Translations under genes and position numbers: made by a program | Assembly: GCA_027044845.1 (NCBI GenBank) | Contig: JALUBM010000116.1 | Coordinates: 1 to 7,451, forward strand | DNA: 7,451 bases | From: Sulfurimonas sp. | Lineage (GTDB): Bacteria > Campylobacterota > Campylobacteria > Campylobacterales > Sulfurimonadaceae | Direction: 5' to 3' | Part shown: in pieces, positions 6,581 through 7,451 of the stretch | Layout of the letters: each line of letters opens with the position of its first letter | Numbering within the stretch: the first letter of the stretch is position 1 | Notes under the pieces: model-generated | Told to the model about the DNA's origin: nothing | Seen by the model: only the letters and a program-made list of their open reading frames with translations | Databases searched by the model: none

Positions 6581-6582
6581 TT
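5436..6582. repeat. Direct repeat, gmd copy B (1,147 bp)
   Basis: This is the right member of the direct repeat, in the same orientation as 1629-2775. Together the two copies bracket the TagD-like, HAD and two nucleotidyltransferase genes. Recombination between them would remove exactly 3,807 bp and leave one intact gmd between ugd and the small membrane-protein genes. Confidence 0.95.
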
Positions 6583-6586
6583 TCAT

Positions 6587-6591
6587 TCCTT
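6587..6591 (-). promoter_or_regulatory. gmd: Ribosome binding site favouring the GTG start of gmd copy B
   Basis: AAGGA on the minus strand touches the ATG at 6586 without any spacer but lies six bases from the GTG at 6580. Normal spacing therefore points to the GTG. Copy A also has only the GTG available, with AGGA at 2785-2782 eight bases away, which supports the same start in both genes. Confidence 0.6.
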
Positions 6592-6603
6592 ATAATTTAA
6601 ATT

Positions 6604-7451
6604 TTAACTATCGCTGTTAAAGATATCACGAGTGTAAACTTTCTCTTGTACATCTCGTATATCATCTGAGAGTCTGTTTGCTACTATTACATCACTCATC
6701 TTTTTAAACTCATCTAAATCTTTAATGACTTTAGAGTGAAAGAACTCATCTTCTTTATATGTCGGTTCGTATATTACTACTTCTATGCCTTTAGCTTTTA
6801 TGCGTTTCATAATGCCTTGTATGGCAGAACTTCTAAAGTTATCACTTCCTGATTTCATCACTAGTCTATAAATACCTACTACATTAGGATTTCTATCTGT
6901 AATGCTTTTTGCTATAAAGTCTTTTCTTGTACTGTTTGCTTCTACTATGGCAGTTATTAAGTTACATGGAACATTTTCATAGTTTGCTCTGAGTTGTTTA
7001 GTATCTTTTGGAAGGCAGTATCCACCATATCCAAAGCTTGGGTTGTTGTAGTGGGTTCCTATTCTTGGGTCTAGCCCTACACCTTCTATGATCTGTCTTG
7101 CATCAAGGTTATGTGCTTGCGCGTAAGAGTCTAGTTCATTGAAGTATGCTACACGCATAGCAAGGTAAGTATTTGAGAAGAGTTTTACAGCTTCTGCTTC
7201 AGTTGAATCTGTAAAGAGAATATCTATGTTCTCTTTTTTTGCACCACCAGCTAAAAGGTTTGCAAATGTTTTTGCTCTTTGGCTCTTTTCACCAACGATG
7301 ATTCTACTTGGGTAGAGATTGTCGTAGAGTGCTTTTCCTTCTCTTAGAAACTCTGGAGAGAATATAATGTTGTTTGTATTGAACTTTTCATTAATGCTTT
7401 TTGTGTAGCCTACCGGTACAGTAGATTTTATAACCATTGTTGCGTTTGGGT
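6604..7451 (-). CDS. ugd: UDP-glucose 6-dehydrogenase, N-terminal part outside the window
   Basis: This enzyme oxidises UDP-glucose to UDP-glucuronate with two NAD+, supplying uronic acid for capsule or lipopolysaccharide. The frame is open to the window edge. The ATG at 7437 is internal, because the residues before it (P-N-A-T) continue the E. coli-type Ugd sequence. About 100-110 N-terminal residues, including the NAD Rossmann fold, are missing. Visible landmarks are [29 protein letters not shown] with the substrate-binding segment, and [11 protein letters not shown] with the catalytic cysteine (codon 7017-7015). The C-terminal UDP-binding domain ends at a TAA 23 bases before gmd copy B. 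Length and motifs fit the short bacterial Ugd class (about 390 residues). Composition resembles gmd and fcl, not the AT-rich module. It is the most upstream gene seen; the operon promoter must lie beyond the window. Confidence 0.93.
   Translation of the reverse strand, partial: PNATMVIKSTVPVGYTKSINEKFNTNNIIFSPEFLREGKALYDNLYPSRIIVGEKSQRAKTFANLLAGGAKKENIDILFTDSTEAEAVKLFSNTYLAMRVAYFNELDSYAQAHNLDARQIIEGVGLDPRIGTHYNNPSFGYGGYCLPKDTKQLRANYENVPCNLITAIVEANSTRKDFIAKSITDRNPNVVGIYRLVMKSGSDNFRSSAIQGIMKRIKAKGIEVVIYEPTYKEDEFFHSKVIKDLDEFKKMSDVIVANRLSDDIRDVQEKVYTRDIFNSDS

Overview
The window is part of a polysaccharide (capsule, O-antigen or S-layer glycan) biosynthesis locus. Every recognisable gene lies on the minus strand, so transcription runs from high to low coordinates. 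The DNA is AT-rich. Protein sequences look Gram-negative, and the gene mix and the small membrane-protein pair resemble loci of Campylobacterota (Sulfurimonas/Arcobacter-like). That assignment is an inference at moderate confidence; no RNA or phylogenetic marker gene is present.

Layout in transcription order: 3' part of ugd, UDP-glucose 6-dehydrogenase (enters at 7451, ends 6604); gmd copy B, GDP-mannose 4,6-dehydratase (6580-5435); a TagD-like glycerol-3-phosphate cytidylyltransferase (5423-4965); a HAD-family phosphatase (4925-4290); two adjacent, related short nucleotidyltransferases (4290-3547 and 3554-2823); gmd copy A (2773-1628); two very small membrane proteins (1619-1395 and 1395-1294); fcl, GDP-L-fucose synthase (1301-333); and the 5' part of gmm, GDP-mannose mannosyl hydrolase (330 to the window edge). 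Genes are separated by at most about 50 bases and many overlap, so this looks like one operon. No promoter, terminator, RNA gene, transposase or CRISPR was found, and no gene-free stretch exceeds 50 bases.

Functionally, ugd makes UDP-glucuronate. gmd then fcl turn GDP-mannose into GDP-L-fucose, and gmm hydrolyses GDP-mannose or a related GDP-sugar. The four genes between the gmd copies look like a separate module making activated precursors: CDP-glycerol from the TagD-like enzyme, plus one or more nucleotide-activated compounds of unknown identity from the HAD and nucleotidyltransferase genes.

The most striking feature is that gmd is present twice in direct orientation, 3,807 bp apart. The two copies encode the same 381-residue protein and differ by only nine substitutions, all synonymous. 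All nine lie in the last ~270 bp of the gene, and the other ~877 bp are identical. Homology begins two bases before the start codon and ends inside the stop codon. The copies bracket the AT-richer four-gene module, suggesting a cassette that can be lost, gained or exchanged by recombination between the gmd repeats.
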